Notes: generated by a model from the sequence alone, not told the origin. DNA of 64,000 nucleotides from Kryptolebias marmoratus (GCF_001649575.2 NC_051445.1:13707648-13771647); one strand, 5' to 3'. Shown: positions 1 to 13,520, counted from the first letter of the stretch. Numbers and translations are program-made.

Positions 1-1038
1 TATTCCTCCGCCTCGGGGGGGGCCGGAGAGCCGCTCGAGACGCATGCGCTCTCTCCCGCCCCCCAACCCTCGCAAAGCCGAATCCAAGCCTCAGCCAACC
101 GGCTTCGAAACTCAGAACGCAGGATGAATGCAGCTTCTTTTGCTTTTAGGTTCAGTTTTACAGGTCAGCGGGTCGGTGCGACGGCTGCCCCTGGAAAAGA
201 AAAAAGGGAAAAAAAAAGAAAAAAAGCCACCAGTGCATAAGAGATATATGAGGTTCCAGCGTGGTTTTTGCTTTTATTTTTATTTCTCAATAATGCACTA
301 AAAATCAGGAGCACAGTTTAAGAAATATCAAGAAAAACGTTCCAAAAAAACAAAACAAAACACAGCATGCACTTGGGACACAATAGAGCTTTAAAGTTAT
401 CCAAACATGGTTCCTCCACATTAAAGGTGCACAGTATTTGGCATTAAGCACAGAAAAATAAAAAAAAATAATAATAAAAATACTCAAGCTACTGCGGCAG
501 AGGGCTGCTAGTTTTGCACTTGATGCACGATTCTTCATCAGCTCAGGCTACAGGCAGTGTGTTACGCACAATACTGTCGTCTTGGAAAAATATCTTACAA
601 AAAAAAAAACTATGTTTGCAGTTTTTCCCTTTTTATCTGGTACAGTATGTAAGTAAACGTTTTCAGTCCAACCTGTGCCTCAGATGACAGAACCACACGT
701 AGAAAAGGTACAGACAGACGGGATAGCTTACTCTTTACACACACAGGTTGATAGAAACGGACATCGAGCGGCACAAGATCTGATCATGATCCCACAGTTT
801 CAAGACTTTTTTTTTTTCTTTCTTCTTTTTTTTTTTATAGCAAGAAAATATGTAAATCTGACTAGTAGTCTGGAATCACAGCAGGCACGGCAGTTTCGGA
901 AAGAGACGGACTGTCACCTTATATATGCTTCTGAATCAAATGCAGAATACACAACATGCACAAGTACAGCAATCCGGGGGGGGGGCAAAAATAACATAAA
1001 ATTTAAATTAGGTTTCGCAGCAGGAGCCTTTTAGAACG

Positions 1039-1040
1039 TA

Positions 1041-1086
<46 letters not shown>

Positions 1087-1087
1087 A
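1039..1087. repeat. (TA)n/(CA)n microsatellite
   Basis: Alternating TA units run into CACACA. It lies in the presumed tppp 3' UTR. Confidence 0.9.
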
Positions 1088-1383
1088 ACATGTTAGAAAT
1101 ACTTGCGTGTAAACTGGAAGATAGAAAGTTAGAAATACAATCTTGTACAACCGCGCTCGTTGAGTCCGAGCAGAGGCTCCGCTTTCAGTTTGGTTCCTGA
1201 AAAAAAACGCCTGCTGGTTCGGGTCGAGCGATATTATTGGACGGGAATATGCGTGTCGGGAGATAAAAACGTCGCCTGGAAGCGAGAGGCGGATCCGTTG
1301 ACGTTTGCATGACAGGAATTCTGTTTTACAAACGAGGAAAAGTAACGAATATGACAGGTTTTAACACAAGCTGTACACATTTA

Positions 1384-1388
1384 ATATA

Positions 1389-1470
<82 letters not shown>
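1384..1470. repeat. Long (TA)n microsatellite
   Basis: About 85 bp of almost pure TA dinucleotide. If the tppp 3' UTR extends through it, the transcript would carry a self-complementary UA tract. Confidence 0.95.
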
Positions 1471-1475
<5 letters not shown>

Positions 1476-2236
1476 GAGTTGTTTTTTTGTTTTTCTGGTC
1501 TATACAAATGTATGGAAGTCCAGAGAGGCTTTTAAAGAAAAATAAATCATGCATGACTGCAAAACAGGGGCAACGAAATGTTTTCTTTTATCCATAAAAC
1601 TGGAATATTTGACCTAAGGTGTTTATAAACCTCATGTGTAAATCAGATTATTTTTCTCTTTTTTGGGGGGGGTTGTATTTTCCATATTTAATTCACCTTT
1701 TAAAGGGCTTCCGTACAAATGAAAGAACTAGCTTTAAAAAGTAAACAGCAGATTTCCTAAATAAACAACAGCTGACAAGTGCTGGTTATAGACAAACAAA
1801 TAACACTGAAAATGCAATTAAAGGGGGGGAGACAAAACATCAGTATATCTCTGTGCTAATCATCTTTGCAAAAATAACTACCTCTGTCTGTTTTTTGTTT
1901 TTGTTTTTCAGCTAAATATGAATTCTAGAAACATTTTCATTAAAAAGTGCAACGTTTGTTCGTCGAGCTGTCGTCCCGCTTCTGTTTTTCTTGGCATCTT
2001 GTTCGTTGTGCTTGGTAAAGTATTCTAGGGCCCTATTATAGCAGATTTTCACTATTCCTAGAGGAGCAGTTTCTCTCTTTCTTTTTTTTTTTTTTTTTTG
2101 CTCTCCTCGGTGTTCGGCAGTCACTTGCTATAAGACAGGAATGTACCGGCTGGTGATGACTTCGTAAAAATAGACGTAAACAGTTTTCCAGTTCTCGCAC
2201 AAAGACAGGAACTCAGAGAAATCCCTTTTTTTTCTC

Positions 2237-2258
2237 TCACACACACACACACACAGAC
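2237..2258. repeat. (CA)n microsatellite
   Basis: Ten or so CA units just downstream of the tppp stop codon (minus strand). Confidence 0.85.
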
Positions 2259-2396
2259 ATACATAAAATAAACGGGCGGGGAAAGTTATGAAATGGTCAT
2301 GGTTTTTTGTTTTTTTTGTGCTTTCTTTTAGTACTCTTAATTAAAAAAAAAACAAAAACAAAACCATCATCCTGGCGGTTGGCGAGACGCCACCCT

Positions 2397-5300
2397 TCAC
2401 ACGGGTCTCCCCTCTCCGGGTTTGTTCACTTTCTTTTCGTACGTCCCTCGGTGTTTGTACCCCGAGACGTAGCCCGACGTGTCGACCACGTCCACGCGGC
2501 CGGCCTTGCCCTTCCCGCGGCCGGTCTCGTCGAAGCGCTCCTTGTGCGACCCCGTGAACTTGCTGGTGTCCGTGAGGCGGCTCACCGTCGGCGAGGCCAC
2601 GGCTCTCTGTCGGAGAAGTGCGCACGACATTTGAGCTGCGGCCGCTGGCAGAGAAACGCGTGCTCCCGCGAGTCTTTGCGACGCTTACCGTGACTCCTGC
2701 GATGACCGGCGCCTTCCCCTCGATCAGCTTGAAGACCTCGGCCTCGGCGTCGTCGCCGCTCTTCTCCTTGTACTTCTTCCTGGCCAGCTCTCCGAGGGCA
2801 GCCTTGAATTCGTCGAACGTGATGGTGCGGCAGGATTTCTTCCTGACGGGTGGGAGGGAAAGACAGGCCTGAGTGCGGCAAAGCTCTCGTCACGTTTCTG
2901 GAGACTAAAACTGCTGGGACAGTTCAGGTGTGTGGAAAGCTTTGAACAATGAATACGTTACTTGTTGTGGGCAGCTCTTTGAGAGACCTCGGTTCAGAGA
3001 AATGCTCTAATCAAGTGTTGTTTGTTACTCAGAAGTTGGAATTTCAAACCTGTAGTCAGGAAAGTCAACTGGAATACGCCCTGAAGTTGGAATTTTGACT
3101 AAAAGTTTGGGATTCCTCACCAATTCTGACATCCCAATCAAATATGGCCGCCTCACACAGGTGAGCTGATTCATTTTCCACTAATGTCCATCTGTATCGT
3201 AAGATCTAACAGGAAACCTGTTACGATGAGTGGATAGAAAGCATAAAAATCCATTGGAATTGGCTTGTTAATTGCTAATTAAAGTTCGCCCAGTTCCCGA
3301 GCATGGCAGTTAGCAAGTCGTACGGTTTCTTTCCTTTTTCTTTGCGGGTGGAACACGGTTAATAACACGTTAGAGTTTCAGAGCATAAACCTGAGCAGAA
3401 GGACGAACTAACGGCAGGACCGCCCAGTCTCAAAGGGTTAACAGTGGTGGATTCGAACACCGTTGGCCAAAACCTCAACACCTCCGTTAATTTCAGAAAT
3501 AATGTGACGCTTCCAACAGGAAGTGCCCCGGGCCGAACCAACAGCCAGCCAGCCTCCAGTCAGAATTAAACCTTATTTTGAGGTCATTCAAAGAGCTTTC
3601 TACAACAAGCAATAAAAAAATCAACATTAGATATTCATAAACTCAATACAAGAGGGCATTTCAGACAGTTTGAAATGATAAAATAAGAGTTTTTACCCAC
3701 AAAAAATGGGTAAAATAATCAACAACAGAGCTAATACATCCTCCACTGTTTGGATCGCATTTCTGAGACTATTTTGAGCAGAAGTGACGTGTCGTCACGT
3801 TATCAAATGTCTGATTTCAGTCGACATTTAAGCCTGCTGAATAAAACAAAGTGGCTGTAAAGGTTACTCCACTGCATCTAGTGAAAATACCATCACCGGT
3901 CCTCCTCCCTCTGTGTTTTAAGCTCGCTCCCCCCCCCTTGTTCCACTTCCAGGTTAAAAGCGCTTGGCAACACAAACACAAACAACCTATAAAAGCCTAA
4001 AACCTCCCAAGGCAACCTGCTGCCACAGTAACAAGCTGCAGCAAACAGAGATGTTTAGGTTTATTATCAATTGGCCGCGTTCGGCGACTTGTTTTGTTTG
4101 GGCAATCCTTCAGCGGCGAACTGTCTCATGTCGGAGGGAATGCCGGGCTTCCTGCTTCTGTCCAAAAGCGGACGGCTGTGTCTCCTTCACGCCGACACTC
4201 GCAGCTTTTCAAAAGCAGTCAAGCTGCAGCTCGGGACCGAAGGAGGCTGCAGTGTGGGTTAGAGCAGGGATATCAAACTCCAGGCCTCGAGGGCCGATGT
4301 CCTGGGATCTTTAGGTGTTCCTGCTCCAGCACACCTGATTCAAACGGTTTAATTACCTCCTCAACAAATCCTCAAATTCTCCAGGAGCACGGCAACAAGT
4401 CATCCATTTAAACCAGGTGTTTTAAAGCAGTAACACATCTAAAACATGCAGGAAAACGGCCCCCGGAGGAATAGAGTTTGACACCCCTGGGGGCCGGCAG
4501 AACTTCCTGTACAGACTGAACTTCGATCACCTGCACTGTCTTTCATTTCGATTTAATCTGGAGCCAAGTTTGTTCCACGGAAACGAACAACCCTGCCACC
4601 AACGATCTCGCCCGGGGATGCAAATAAAAACGAGGTCTGGGAAAACACAGCCTTTGTAAAGGTACTAGCTGAAGGTGCAGCGCCAGACCTCTACGACTTT
4701 ATTTGATCCTGTGGGTGTCTGCAAACACATTTTTTTCTTACTGTACACTCCTCCACAGCGCACTCCAGAGCCGTGGGGCTCCTAAAAACGTACTCAGATC
4801 CTGCACAGTGTACACTCAATATACATTTCTGCAGCGATCACTCCGTGTAGTCAAATAACTTTACATTTTATTTTAGGATATTACTTATATATGACTCGAA
4901 GTGAAGTGTAGAACAATTTTGTGCAAAACAGAAGATGTCAAATCCATTGAATCAATCTTGAGCAGACCTTTTATTTTTTTATTTTTGGTCCCCTTTCTTT
5001 CCTGTATGGACACGATAACGATGAATGGCTTCCAGCTGAGCTCCATAGTTCAGATCCTGTCATGCAGAATAATCCTTATTCATATTCAGTAAGAAAGCAA
5101 TAAAAAAAAATCTCATTTCTTTACGGCTGTGTCCCTTATCGCACTGCTTTTGTTACGTTGCATCCTAAGACGTAAGGTCGATAATTTACCAACAGAGGTT
5201 ATTTAAGTAGTGTGTGTCATATACTGAATGGTTCAGACACTCGGGGCAGTCTGTAAATACAGCTGTGCCAAAGATTTTTCTTTTTTTTCTCTCTTTTCCT

Positions 5301-6435
5301 CCAGATGTCAAACTGTATTGAGGTCAGAGCTTATTACTGGACTACACCTCACGGAAATCAGGCAAACAGCAGAGTCTGAATCAGAGCGGCCTGAGGAATT
5401 ACACCATAAGTCTTTGTTTCTGACGGACAAGTCCGTCCGTCAGAGTTCTGAAACAGCTGCTGAGGACGGCCCAGACGCGAGCGGGTCAATTTGTGAATCG
5501 GGGAGTTTGCAAGGACACAGCGGTTTATATTCTGCACGGTTGGCGTTGGGGGGGACGGGGGACGGGGAGGGCCTTCTTACTTGACTTTGCTGAAGACGAT
5601 GTCCACGTCGGTGAGGGTGATGTTCTTGCCGTCGATCACGCCGCAGTCTTTGCAGAGCTTGGACCAGTTCTTGCCGTGCATCTCTTTGCCCGTGGCGCGG
5701 GTGTCGCCGTGGATGGCGAAGCGGCGAAACGACTCCTCCAAGGCGGTCAGCTCCACCGGTGTGGAGGAGCCCACGCCTCCGTCGCTGGTGCCGTTGGACT
5801 CAGTCGAGAGCCGTTTGGACGCTCGGTCTTTGGAGTGTTCGCTGTGGGGCCGTAAAGGGGCCGAGCTGTGGTTCAGGTGCTTGGCGGTCTGGACCTTAAA
5901 GTCATCTATGTTGTCTCTAGGGGGGGAAAAAATATAAAAAATAAAAAAGGTTGCTGGTCATTCTTGCAAAGTGCATGGTCAGATCAAACAGGAAATGTCT
6001 CTAAAATAATAATTAAAAGGAAAATCTTGACGGTTGGAAACGAAGAGTCCAAAGAGAAACAATCACGCCACAAACCTGGGGACCAGGAAGAGAACAGGAG
6101 TGTTTTCAGCAGAAATCCATCTGATCCAATCCCTTTTTCCATATGACTTACAAGTACAGACTCCTTTCGCAGAAAACAGTCAATCATCTGTTCAGGTCAA
6201 GACGCAACTTGTTTTTGGTTTTTCCTCTTTTTGTGAGATATCATCGGCATTAGCCAACAAGAACGATTAGAGGTGTCGCAACGCTTACGATGCCGGGACA
6301 GATGTTGTGTTGGAAGCTATAAATAGACCTCTGTGGAATTTCAAGGGACGTAAATCGAAGAAAAAAAGGCGAGAGTACAGACGTGAGTCTGAACACACGA
6401 AAACGATAGTGATAGACTTACTTGTGGTCCGCCAT
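2397..6435 (-). CDS. tppp: Tubulin polymerization-promoting protein (TPPP/p25-alpha)
   Basis: Four coding exons on the minus strand join in phase: 6422-6435 (5' UTR of this exon extends to 6502), 5581-5916, 2689-2842 and 2397-2606, giving 237 residues. The start is the ATG at 6435, reading MADHK. The product binds and bundles microtubules in the cytoplasm, and in mammals it is enriched in oligodendrocytes. Visible hallmarks are the p25-alpha core motifs [14 protein letters not shown] and DVDIVFSK in exon 2, [11 protein letters not shown] in exon 3, and [21 protein letters not shown] followed by AGRV and SGYVSGYKH in exon 4. The serine-rich N-terminal extension (KDRASKRLS) and the SPTVSRL segment fit TPPP rather than the shorter TPPP3, which lacks the extension. 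The C-terminal tail after the GTY motif is slightly longer than I recall for the human protein. All donors and acceptors are GT-AG (for example GTAAGT after exon 1 and TAG before exon 2). The paralogue call is also supported by the neighbours zdhhc11, brd9 and trip13. Confidence 0.95.
2961..3609. mobile_element. MITE-like element with about 30-bp terminal inverted repeats
   Basis: The left end (2961-2990, starting CTTGTTGTGG and ending GAGACCTC) and the inverted right end (3580-3609, starting GAGGTCATTC and ending CTACAACAAG) match at about 25 of 30 positions by eye. The 590-bp interior has no coding capacity. Related ends occur at 9781-9811, 44770-44815, 46890-46923 and 47657-47684, so this is a family. 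It sits in the tppp intron between exons 2 and 3. The superfamily is not assigned. Confidence 0.6.
4261..4498. mobile_element. Palindromic non-autonomous DNA transposon remnant
   Basis: The left end reads GATATCAAACTCCAGGCCTC and the right end reads AGAGTTTGACACCCCTG, which are imperfect inverted copies. The inner text 'CAGCACACCTGATTCAAA' belongs to a repeat that is extremely common in teleost genomes. A partial copy is at 58487-58564. It lies in the tppp intron between exons 2 and 3. Confidence 0.6.
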
Positions 6436-9400
6436 GGCTGAGCAGGAGTTTGTTTCTCCCTGCGAGGTCCTTGGGTTGGCCGACGTTCGTTCTCTCTTTG
6501 TGCTGTGGGAGAAGATGAAAACGGTGGTGAGAAAAGACGGGATAAGAAACAAGACAAGACAACAACATCATCTTCCAAAGCACAATATTCAACCGGTCCT
6601 TTCATGATTGGAGCTGCAAAGATGATGAAACGCTGGATGTTTCATAATGTTCATGCAGATGGTCACAGTTAACCATTTGTCTTTCATTATTTTGCGTCAC
6701 TAAGAGTTTATTTGCATCTTTTTCGATAACATCTTCGCTCCAACCCCAATTATTTTACCTTAAAAACTCTATTTAGCTGAAATCTAAAATGTGCCGATGA
6801 AGAAGCTTAGCTGTTTATCTTTAAAGCAATAATTGGAGTTCTGCCAAAAAGGTTAGAAACAATTATTATAATACATGTTGTAGATAGTTCTATGAATAAA
6901 GTTCATAATAAAGTTTAATTCTGACTAAATCGACAGGATACGGCTAGTTTGAGAAAAAGCCAAACAAAAATGGGTTTGCTGCCATCCTAAAACAACTTGA
7001 ATTCCTAAAAAATTCATAGAAGTTCATTCAAATGCAGTTTTATAAATATTTACACTGCCATCAGTTTTGCAGTTCACAATTATTCTGGCAGAAAAATAAA
7101 ATTTCAGAAAGAAATGCTAAATTAAGCTAGTCGCTGCTGCTATTCGCACTTGCTTTTAGCCACAGAATTCAATGTAAATGACTGTCAAATGAGAAACTGG
7201 TTTGTAAAACAGCGTTTGAATGAAATGCAATGAACCTTTTTGAGATTTCTGTGGCTAAAATGGCAGCCAACCTATTTGGCGTTGGCTACGTCGTGGCTAG
7301 ACGTTACCATTTTTGAGAAGTTCACTCTATTTCCCCAAATCTGAGGTCATTCAACAGACGTGATACTAATTGTTCAGAACCTCGCTTCTAATAATCCAAA
7401 CGCGTTGGTTTAAATCACCAAACGCTCATCAAAACAAACCGTAGAAGCGAAACGGCAGGAACGTCGTAGCAGAAGAAGGGGAAAACGGTGGGAAAACGGA
7501 GGTGGACTTTTGTTGGTTTCATTCAGCTGTTTTAAAACAAATAAATGACACAGATCCACACAATAATGCAAAAATAATCAGTTTAAGTAATTCTACCCAC
7601 CTCATGTGAGAAAGCACGGCCCCGGTATTACACAATCGCCCGGGCTTTTGTGTAATATTCGTGCCAGGTTTTTTTTTCACAGCTTAATCACCCTCCACTA
7701 TAAACTGAATTAATGAGGAAATAATGCCTAATCCAGACTGACACACACATGCAGAGAAACGTTGAATAAAACCCACCGGAACGGAGCGAGCTGCAAATAA
7801 AAGATGGCTTAAACAGCCGTTCGGTGTGATTTGTTGTCACACATCATTCTCTTTGTGTTCCCCGCTCTGATTTAATTTATTTCTTGCTTTGGATGACTTC
7901 ATCCAGCCAGAGCTCAGGGATTTCTCTCTAAACATCCTGATTTGCATCTTCTGTAAATATAAACAGCAACAGTCCCACTCCTCCTCAAATCAGCTTTAAG
8001 TAATCCTTCTAAATGGTAATAAAAAAAAACACGTGAAGTCATTCTGTTTCTGTGCAGATTACGTAATCCACCCGCAGTCTGTTTGTAGCAAAATACACGG
8101 ATTTCTTGCTCACCTTACAGCTGTTCCCATACTTATCTCAGCATCCTTAAAGAAATCAAATCAAGACACACTCCGACAGTCTCTAAAGCATCCCTCAAAG
8201 CAAAACAAAAATAAAACACTTTAGCTGCAAACCAGAAAGAATGAAAGCTAACAAAGTTCGCCCAGCTCCTTCAAGCCTCTAATAAAGTGCATTCACTCAC
8301 CCCCAGAGGCAGAGATGATATCGAAGGGTTTGGTTTCCACAACCCTGAGGCCAGCGACCATAAATGTGACCTCAGCGAGCGCAGTCGACACTTAAATACC
8401 CACAAACATTTAAGTTTCCAAATACAAAAGACTGACAGTGCATGAAGCCATTATAATAAGGATGTCGACTCAGAAAGAGGGGGTGGGGGGTGAAAAAAAA
8501 GAGATTATTAATAAGTATGAATAATGGCTTTTAGAGCGTTGGATACTAGGAACCCATTGTCTGATGCAAGTGGCTTCTCTGTGTGACCCATGCCCATCTC
8601 TTCACACATTCACACGGTGACATCGCAGAGCACCACTATTGATGGCAGGCGTTTCTGTCATATGTCATCGAGTGCTCGTGCCAGCACCACTGAGGTGGAC
8701 TTGTTGAGGCCTCGAACAATGAAGCACGGCGTCAAAACTACGCATCGCCGCGAAGGAGGACAAAAATGGCTTTGCGCTTGTACCACAAATGTAAGTTATA
8801 TAGCACATTGCAATTCTGTGTGCTGGGTTCTGTTCGGATCCTCATTTAAGCTAATCAGAAATGAGAAACGCCAACCAGATGTGGCGGGGAACTGTCTGAA
8901 AAGGTGCCTTCAGAAGCGGGAAGTGCAGATAAAAACAGTTCAAAAGCTCAACGGAAGAGTCTCAACGTCTTTTTCCCCAGAGGACCATTTTGACCTAGTT
9001 AGGGGAATCAAAGGACCAGCTCTAGAAATGAAACAGACACAATATGCGGCCGCCTCTCCAACATAAAATCACATCTGTCCAAAATACACAATTAGAGAAA
9101 GGACGGCTCTGTTTACAGGAACTCCAACCTGAGAACAGGGACTCGTGCAAAGGCCGTTTTGTAAACCTTTACATTGTCGTCAGTTTTACATTAACATATG
9201 TTTACAGCGAATTCAGTGGTTATTTGAAAGTGCAAATTGTGGCGGCAGCAGCAAGCTGTAGCACTTCCAGCAGGGGGAAGCGGTGAAACGCGCAACTGAC
9301 GGAGCAAAAACAGGAAGTAGGACCAAAAAGATACGACTTGATTCTTATAAGTTTAATACTAAAATGTCAGCCGTCTATGGAATTTGAGAGGAAAGGCCTG

Positions 9401-9739
9401 TATGACCTGGCGTCCAGAAGAAGTCGAGCACGTGGTTCACGTGACAGTTCCGTTTGTCGTTTCTAAAAATATCACCGCAAACGCCGTTTTTTTAGAAAGG
9501 TCTTCGTCCACATGGGAACACCAAAAAAATGACACGAAACGACATCGGCTATGCGTTTCAGGATTTTGTTTTCACTCTGGAACTCAGTTTCAAAAGATAC
9601 CATCTTGGGGCTGTTTGTGAGTAAACACAAGGTTGAAATGACAACCTTTTTTGCATTTTCACAAAAACCAGTCCCATGTGGACGGCCCCACCTTATTTTC
9701 CTTCTACAGACAGTAATCCACCTTGTTCTTGGCTCCGTT

Positions 9740-9910
9740 AGCTAATCGACCCGTCAGAAAAAAAAAAAAAACTCCAAACTGAGGCCATTCAGAGAGCTAT
9801 CTACAACAAGTAAGATGTTGTTTATAACCTTTCCTCAGCCCCTTCACTTCAAACGATCTGAACTAAGGATGCAAATGAGGCATTTCACACAGCTCAGGAG
9901 CAGTCCCAGA
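9740..9910 (+). repeat. Fragment of the 2961-type TIR repeat family
   Basis: The segment GAGGCCATTCAGAGAGCTAT at 9781, followed by CTACAACAAG, matches the right end of the element at 3580-3609. Similarity continues outward into GAGGCATTTCACACAG, which also follows the first copy. Confidence 0.5.
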
Positions 9911-11189
9911 TGCGGGGGGGAACCCCAGCCAAAAAAAGCAAAAAAGGTGCTATTTTTAGCGTAACTGATTACCCACTTCATCCAGTTAGTTGTTTCTTAA
10001 TGGTCTAAACGCAGGTTTTCAGTGACACATAATTAAATGGAGCAGTCTCGCTGCGTTGGGGATTTACTGAGGTTTTCTCAGTGCTGAGGTTTAACAGCGC
10101 AGCGGGCCGACAGCGGGCTAAATCAACGACAGACAAAGGATTCTTCTCACTCTGGCCCCACAATTTATTGCCTCGTAGATTCAGCTGCCTGAGTGGCTCG
10201 GCACGACGAGCCTCCTCCAACAACATCATGTAAAATGCATGAAGCAGTCATTAAAAGCGAGTTAACCCATTTAACGGTAAAGCACGCTCTGACTGCGCCT
10301 TTTCATTTCTACTCTAATACCCCTCACACAAAAAAATTAGAGCAACACGATCATCGTTGTAGAAAACGGCTGTTTTTTTTGTTTTTTTTCTTTTTCTGCC
10401 CCAGTTTGCCACGGACAAATGAGAAGCCGTTTGGTTCGGAGCAGATCTCCAGAGACAAATCTGTGACTGGATGACAGCATGCTTACATACACTTGCCTTC
10501 TGGCAGCCCGCTGCACAGATGAGTGCTCAAAGTATAAATTGACCCATTTCCAACTGCGTCTATTCATAGCAACAAAGAGCCGGCCACGGCCAGAACGTTC
10601 TAGTCGTTGTTGCGGGGTGAAGACAACGTATAGCAGGTTAAAAAAGACAAACAAACGGGGAAAAATGTTGTTCGGCCGTCGGTTAGGCAGATGGTGTTTG
10701 GCTCATGAGATGATGTCACCGTTGTCTGAGAGTTTTGGAGCGCGAGGGCCGAGTAAACGGCGAGTGGGCACGCCGAGAGCCCATCTGCTTTCCGTCCAGG
10801 CCGCTCTCCCTTCCAGACAGCTGTGATCGTCTCGGCCCGTCGTAGGTGCGAAACCCGGGACCGAATTTACACTCGTAAACCTCTTCCCATTTCGTCTTCG
10901 CTGTGATTGATCCGGTGAAGGTCTCGCGACAAGTCGAAACAAGAGGCACCGGGCAGCTCACGCTACAGCTCAGCGTTTTCCTCGGCGTTTGGTTTTTGTA
11001 GAGGAAAATACACAACAACGCCAGTAAATAGTCATTAATTCCACCTTGAGCTTTCCTTACAATGCCTGCTTCCTGCCGCCTTTCATGAGTTTTAAACTAA
11101 AATCAACTCGTGCTGAAAATCGACGAAGACGTTTTTGGTCAAATCTTTAACGGTATTTTCCATTGCGAGACCCTGAGTGACCCGTTAGC

Positions 11190-11440
11190 GATTGGGAGTA
11201 CGCGTTGGGGATCACTCTCAGCTACCACCACGCCAAACCTCAGCTCAGTGTCTGTGAAACTGATTGATTTACGGCCATTTTAGGGGAGGGGGTTGTTAAG
11301 GTCGTGTGTAAAGCTGTGGCAGCCATCTTGAATCGGGTCGACTCCAAACAGTTAATCAGGTCGAGATGTGCATCCAGTCATTAACTTCTGAGAGTTTCAT
11401 TGAAATCCATACGGTGTTCCAGGAGATATTTTGCTGACAG
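11190..11440 (-). repeat. Dispersed repeat family A, copy 1
   Basis: In minus orientation. It carries the family landmarks ACTCTCAGCTACCACCAC, 'CTGTGGCAGCCATCTTGA', 'GAGAGTTTCATTGAAATCC' and 'GGAGATATTTTGCTGACAGAC'. The same landmarks in the same order recur at 20405, 34068, 36296, 37838 and elsewhere in the window. Confidence 0.75.
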
Positions 11441-11479
11441 ACGGTTAGGTTGACTCCAACAGTTAGGGCCAAAGATCTG

Positions 11480-11705
11480 TTAGCGCTCGGAGCGTGTGTT
11501 GGTGCTACAACCACGACAGATTTTAGCTCAATATTTGTAAAATTGACGAAGTTCAAGACATTGTTTTTTTTGTTTTCTAAAAAAACTAAGCTGTGGCGGC
11601 CATCTTGACTCCAAAAGTTACAGCTGCGCATGTCATGATTCCTTCCGGGACGATTTCTTCAAATCCATCCGGCGGTTCATGTGACATTTTTGTCAACAGA
11701 TAAAT
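11480..11705 (-). repeat. Dispersed repeat family A, copy 2
   Basis: A second minus-oriented copy directly downstream of copy 1, more diverged (CTACAACCACGACAGATTTT, 'GCTGTGGCGGCCATCTTGAC'). The two form a head-to-tail pair. Confidence 0.65.
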
Positions 11706-12404
11706 GAATGAATGCAGGCAAAAACGAGCAACTACATGATCGCCCCACCTGTCAGCAGCAATAAACAGAGCCTCCTAAACAAACCCCAGCGGGAAAACGG
11801 TTTCCTCTCAGGGTCACAAGGACCCCCGGCTCTCCAAGTCCCCCCCCCGCGGGGATTCGAAGCTCCTCTGCGACTCGAACATCTTGCCAGGAGGTGTTCC
11901 AAAACAAGTTTCGGCAGTTCACCGTTGGCAGCGACGTGTGAAGGAGCAGCTGTTGGAGAGAAGCCCGGGGGGTCCTTATTTCAGAGAGGAACCACAAGGT
12001 GCTGCAGACGAGTTGCCGATGGGATGGAAAAAAGACCTGCTGGGGCGGCAGGTGAAGACTGCAGAGGGCAGACGTGATGCACACGGGGTGACGTCCCGCC
12101 TTTACTGAAGGTTTTACGTTTTATTTTAGTTCTCCCGTATCTTTTCTAGAGGGGAGAGGCACCAGCTCCCCACGACCCGAAATGGAGAAGCGGGTAAAAA
12201 AAATGGATGGATGGATGCTTTATGGGCTGTAACTGCGTCGGCACACTTTCGGCTGTTTTAATCCATCAGATATGAAACATTCAGCCCCTTCTGGACCAAA
12301 CAGCTACAACTTTAGCTGCTTTTAGACGTTTATCCTTAATGAAATGCAAACTCTTCAAATCCTTGAACCGCTTTGTGCTCTTTGAAATCTACACCAACAT
12401 GCTT

Positions 12405-12745
12405 GCTTTAGTTTTAGCTTTTAGCTACTGTTCAGCTGGTTTAAGCCCTTAACTACTGTCCTGATCATTTTAGCTTTTAGCTATTGTTGTACTCGTTTAA
12501 CCTACCATTTGCCAATCCCAGCTTTAGGTAGAATTTTTGCCAAATGGCAGCTAAAAGGTACAATTTTTTGTTTGCTTTTTTGCTACAGTTTTATTAATCT
12601 TAGCTTCTGTCTTACTCGTTTTAGCTTCTAGTCCCATGCTGCTGTTTTACCCTTTAGCTGTCATACTGTGGTTTTAGCTTTTAGAGTAGCTACCGTTTTG
12701 CTAGTTTGAGCTTTTAGCTACTAGTTTGCTCATTTTAGCTTGAGT
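12405..12745. repeat. Degenerate tandem repeat, unit about 30 bp
   Basis: Imperfect units built on TTTTAGCTTTTAGCTACTGT with TTGCTAGTTT-type spacers repeat about ten times. Some units have diverged heavily. No coding meaning is apparent. Confidence 0.75.
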
Positions 12746-13245
12746 GCTTGTTGTTCAACAATTCAGTTTCAGCGTTTTTTCCCCCCCAACAAATTCTCAG
12801 CAGTGGTTCAGTCGTTTACACCGGATCTGTGCAGAAGATGTCGTCCGTTTCTGTCTGTAGTCCATTCCAGTCTGGGTGTGATCCTCCTCCTCGGCATCGC
12901 GGCGGCTGTAGGTCGGCTACATGTTTTCTCTTCGTGTCCCTGAACGCGACGCGACAGTTTTGCGATCACCCTGAGCCAAACTCTGCATCTTCGGATCTAA
13001 TTCAACCTTTAGGGGAGAGCAAAGCTGCAGAGCCAACAGTGAGAAGAAAAAAAATAAAACACTTTACTCTGGATGTGATTCGAGCCATGGTAAATATGAC
13101 CCCATTGCATGCATTTCATTTGGAGAACACACTGTTCTCCATCTCAACTCTCACACCACAGCTGACTGAAATCTTTCCCTTTATTCCTGTTTAATTATGT
13201 AACCCAGCAGCTTGACTTCAAAGGCTGCAGCTCTAATCAAGCTCT

Positions 13246-13279
13246 TCCCAATCAACCAATCAATCAACCAGTCAATCAG
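13246..13279. repeat. (AATC)n short tandem repeat
   Basis: CCAATCAACCAATCAATCAA and its continuation form a tetranucleotide repeat. Confidence 0.7.
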
Positions 13280-13490
13280 ACTTTGGACACATGGGTCCAA
13301 TGTTCTCTCTTTGGCTGCTAAGGGACCAAACGTTTGGATGACTGAATATGGCTGCAGCTGAACGCAGAGCCTTTCTCTCAGTGTTACATAAACTCGCAAA
13401 TGCCAGATTCACACGGAGCCCACGTGACCCGTTTGTTATTGTCAGCAGCGCAGAATGCGGGGGTCCGGCAGCGCAGGACGCTGTGTCCAA

Positions 13491-13520
13491 AACAACAACA
13501 ACAACAACAACAGCAACAGT
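13491..13520. repeat. (AAC)n microsatellite
   Basis: About nine AAC units, with one interruption, just outside the candidate tppp first exon. Confidence 0.85.

Larger units (their letters stand above)
260..2396 (-). other. tppp: Probable 3' UTR of tppp
   Basis: No coding potential is convincing here. The stretch is AT-rich and follows the tppp stop codon at 2397. On the minus strand overlapping AATAAA signals lie at about 271-285, where a transcript could end, giving a UTR of roughly 2.1 kb. The region also holds a long TA microsatellite and several homopolymers. Earlier polyadenylation is equally possible. Positions 1-259 show nothing recognisable. Confidence 0.35.

Noticed and set aside
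675..1034. 119-codon plus-strand open frame
   Set aside because: It runs through poly-T and low-complexity sequence in the presumed tppp 3' UTR and shows no domain.
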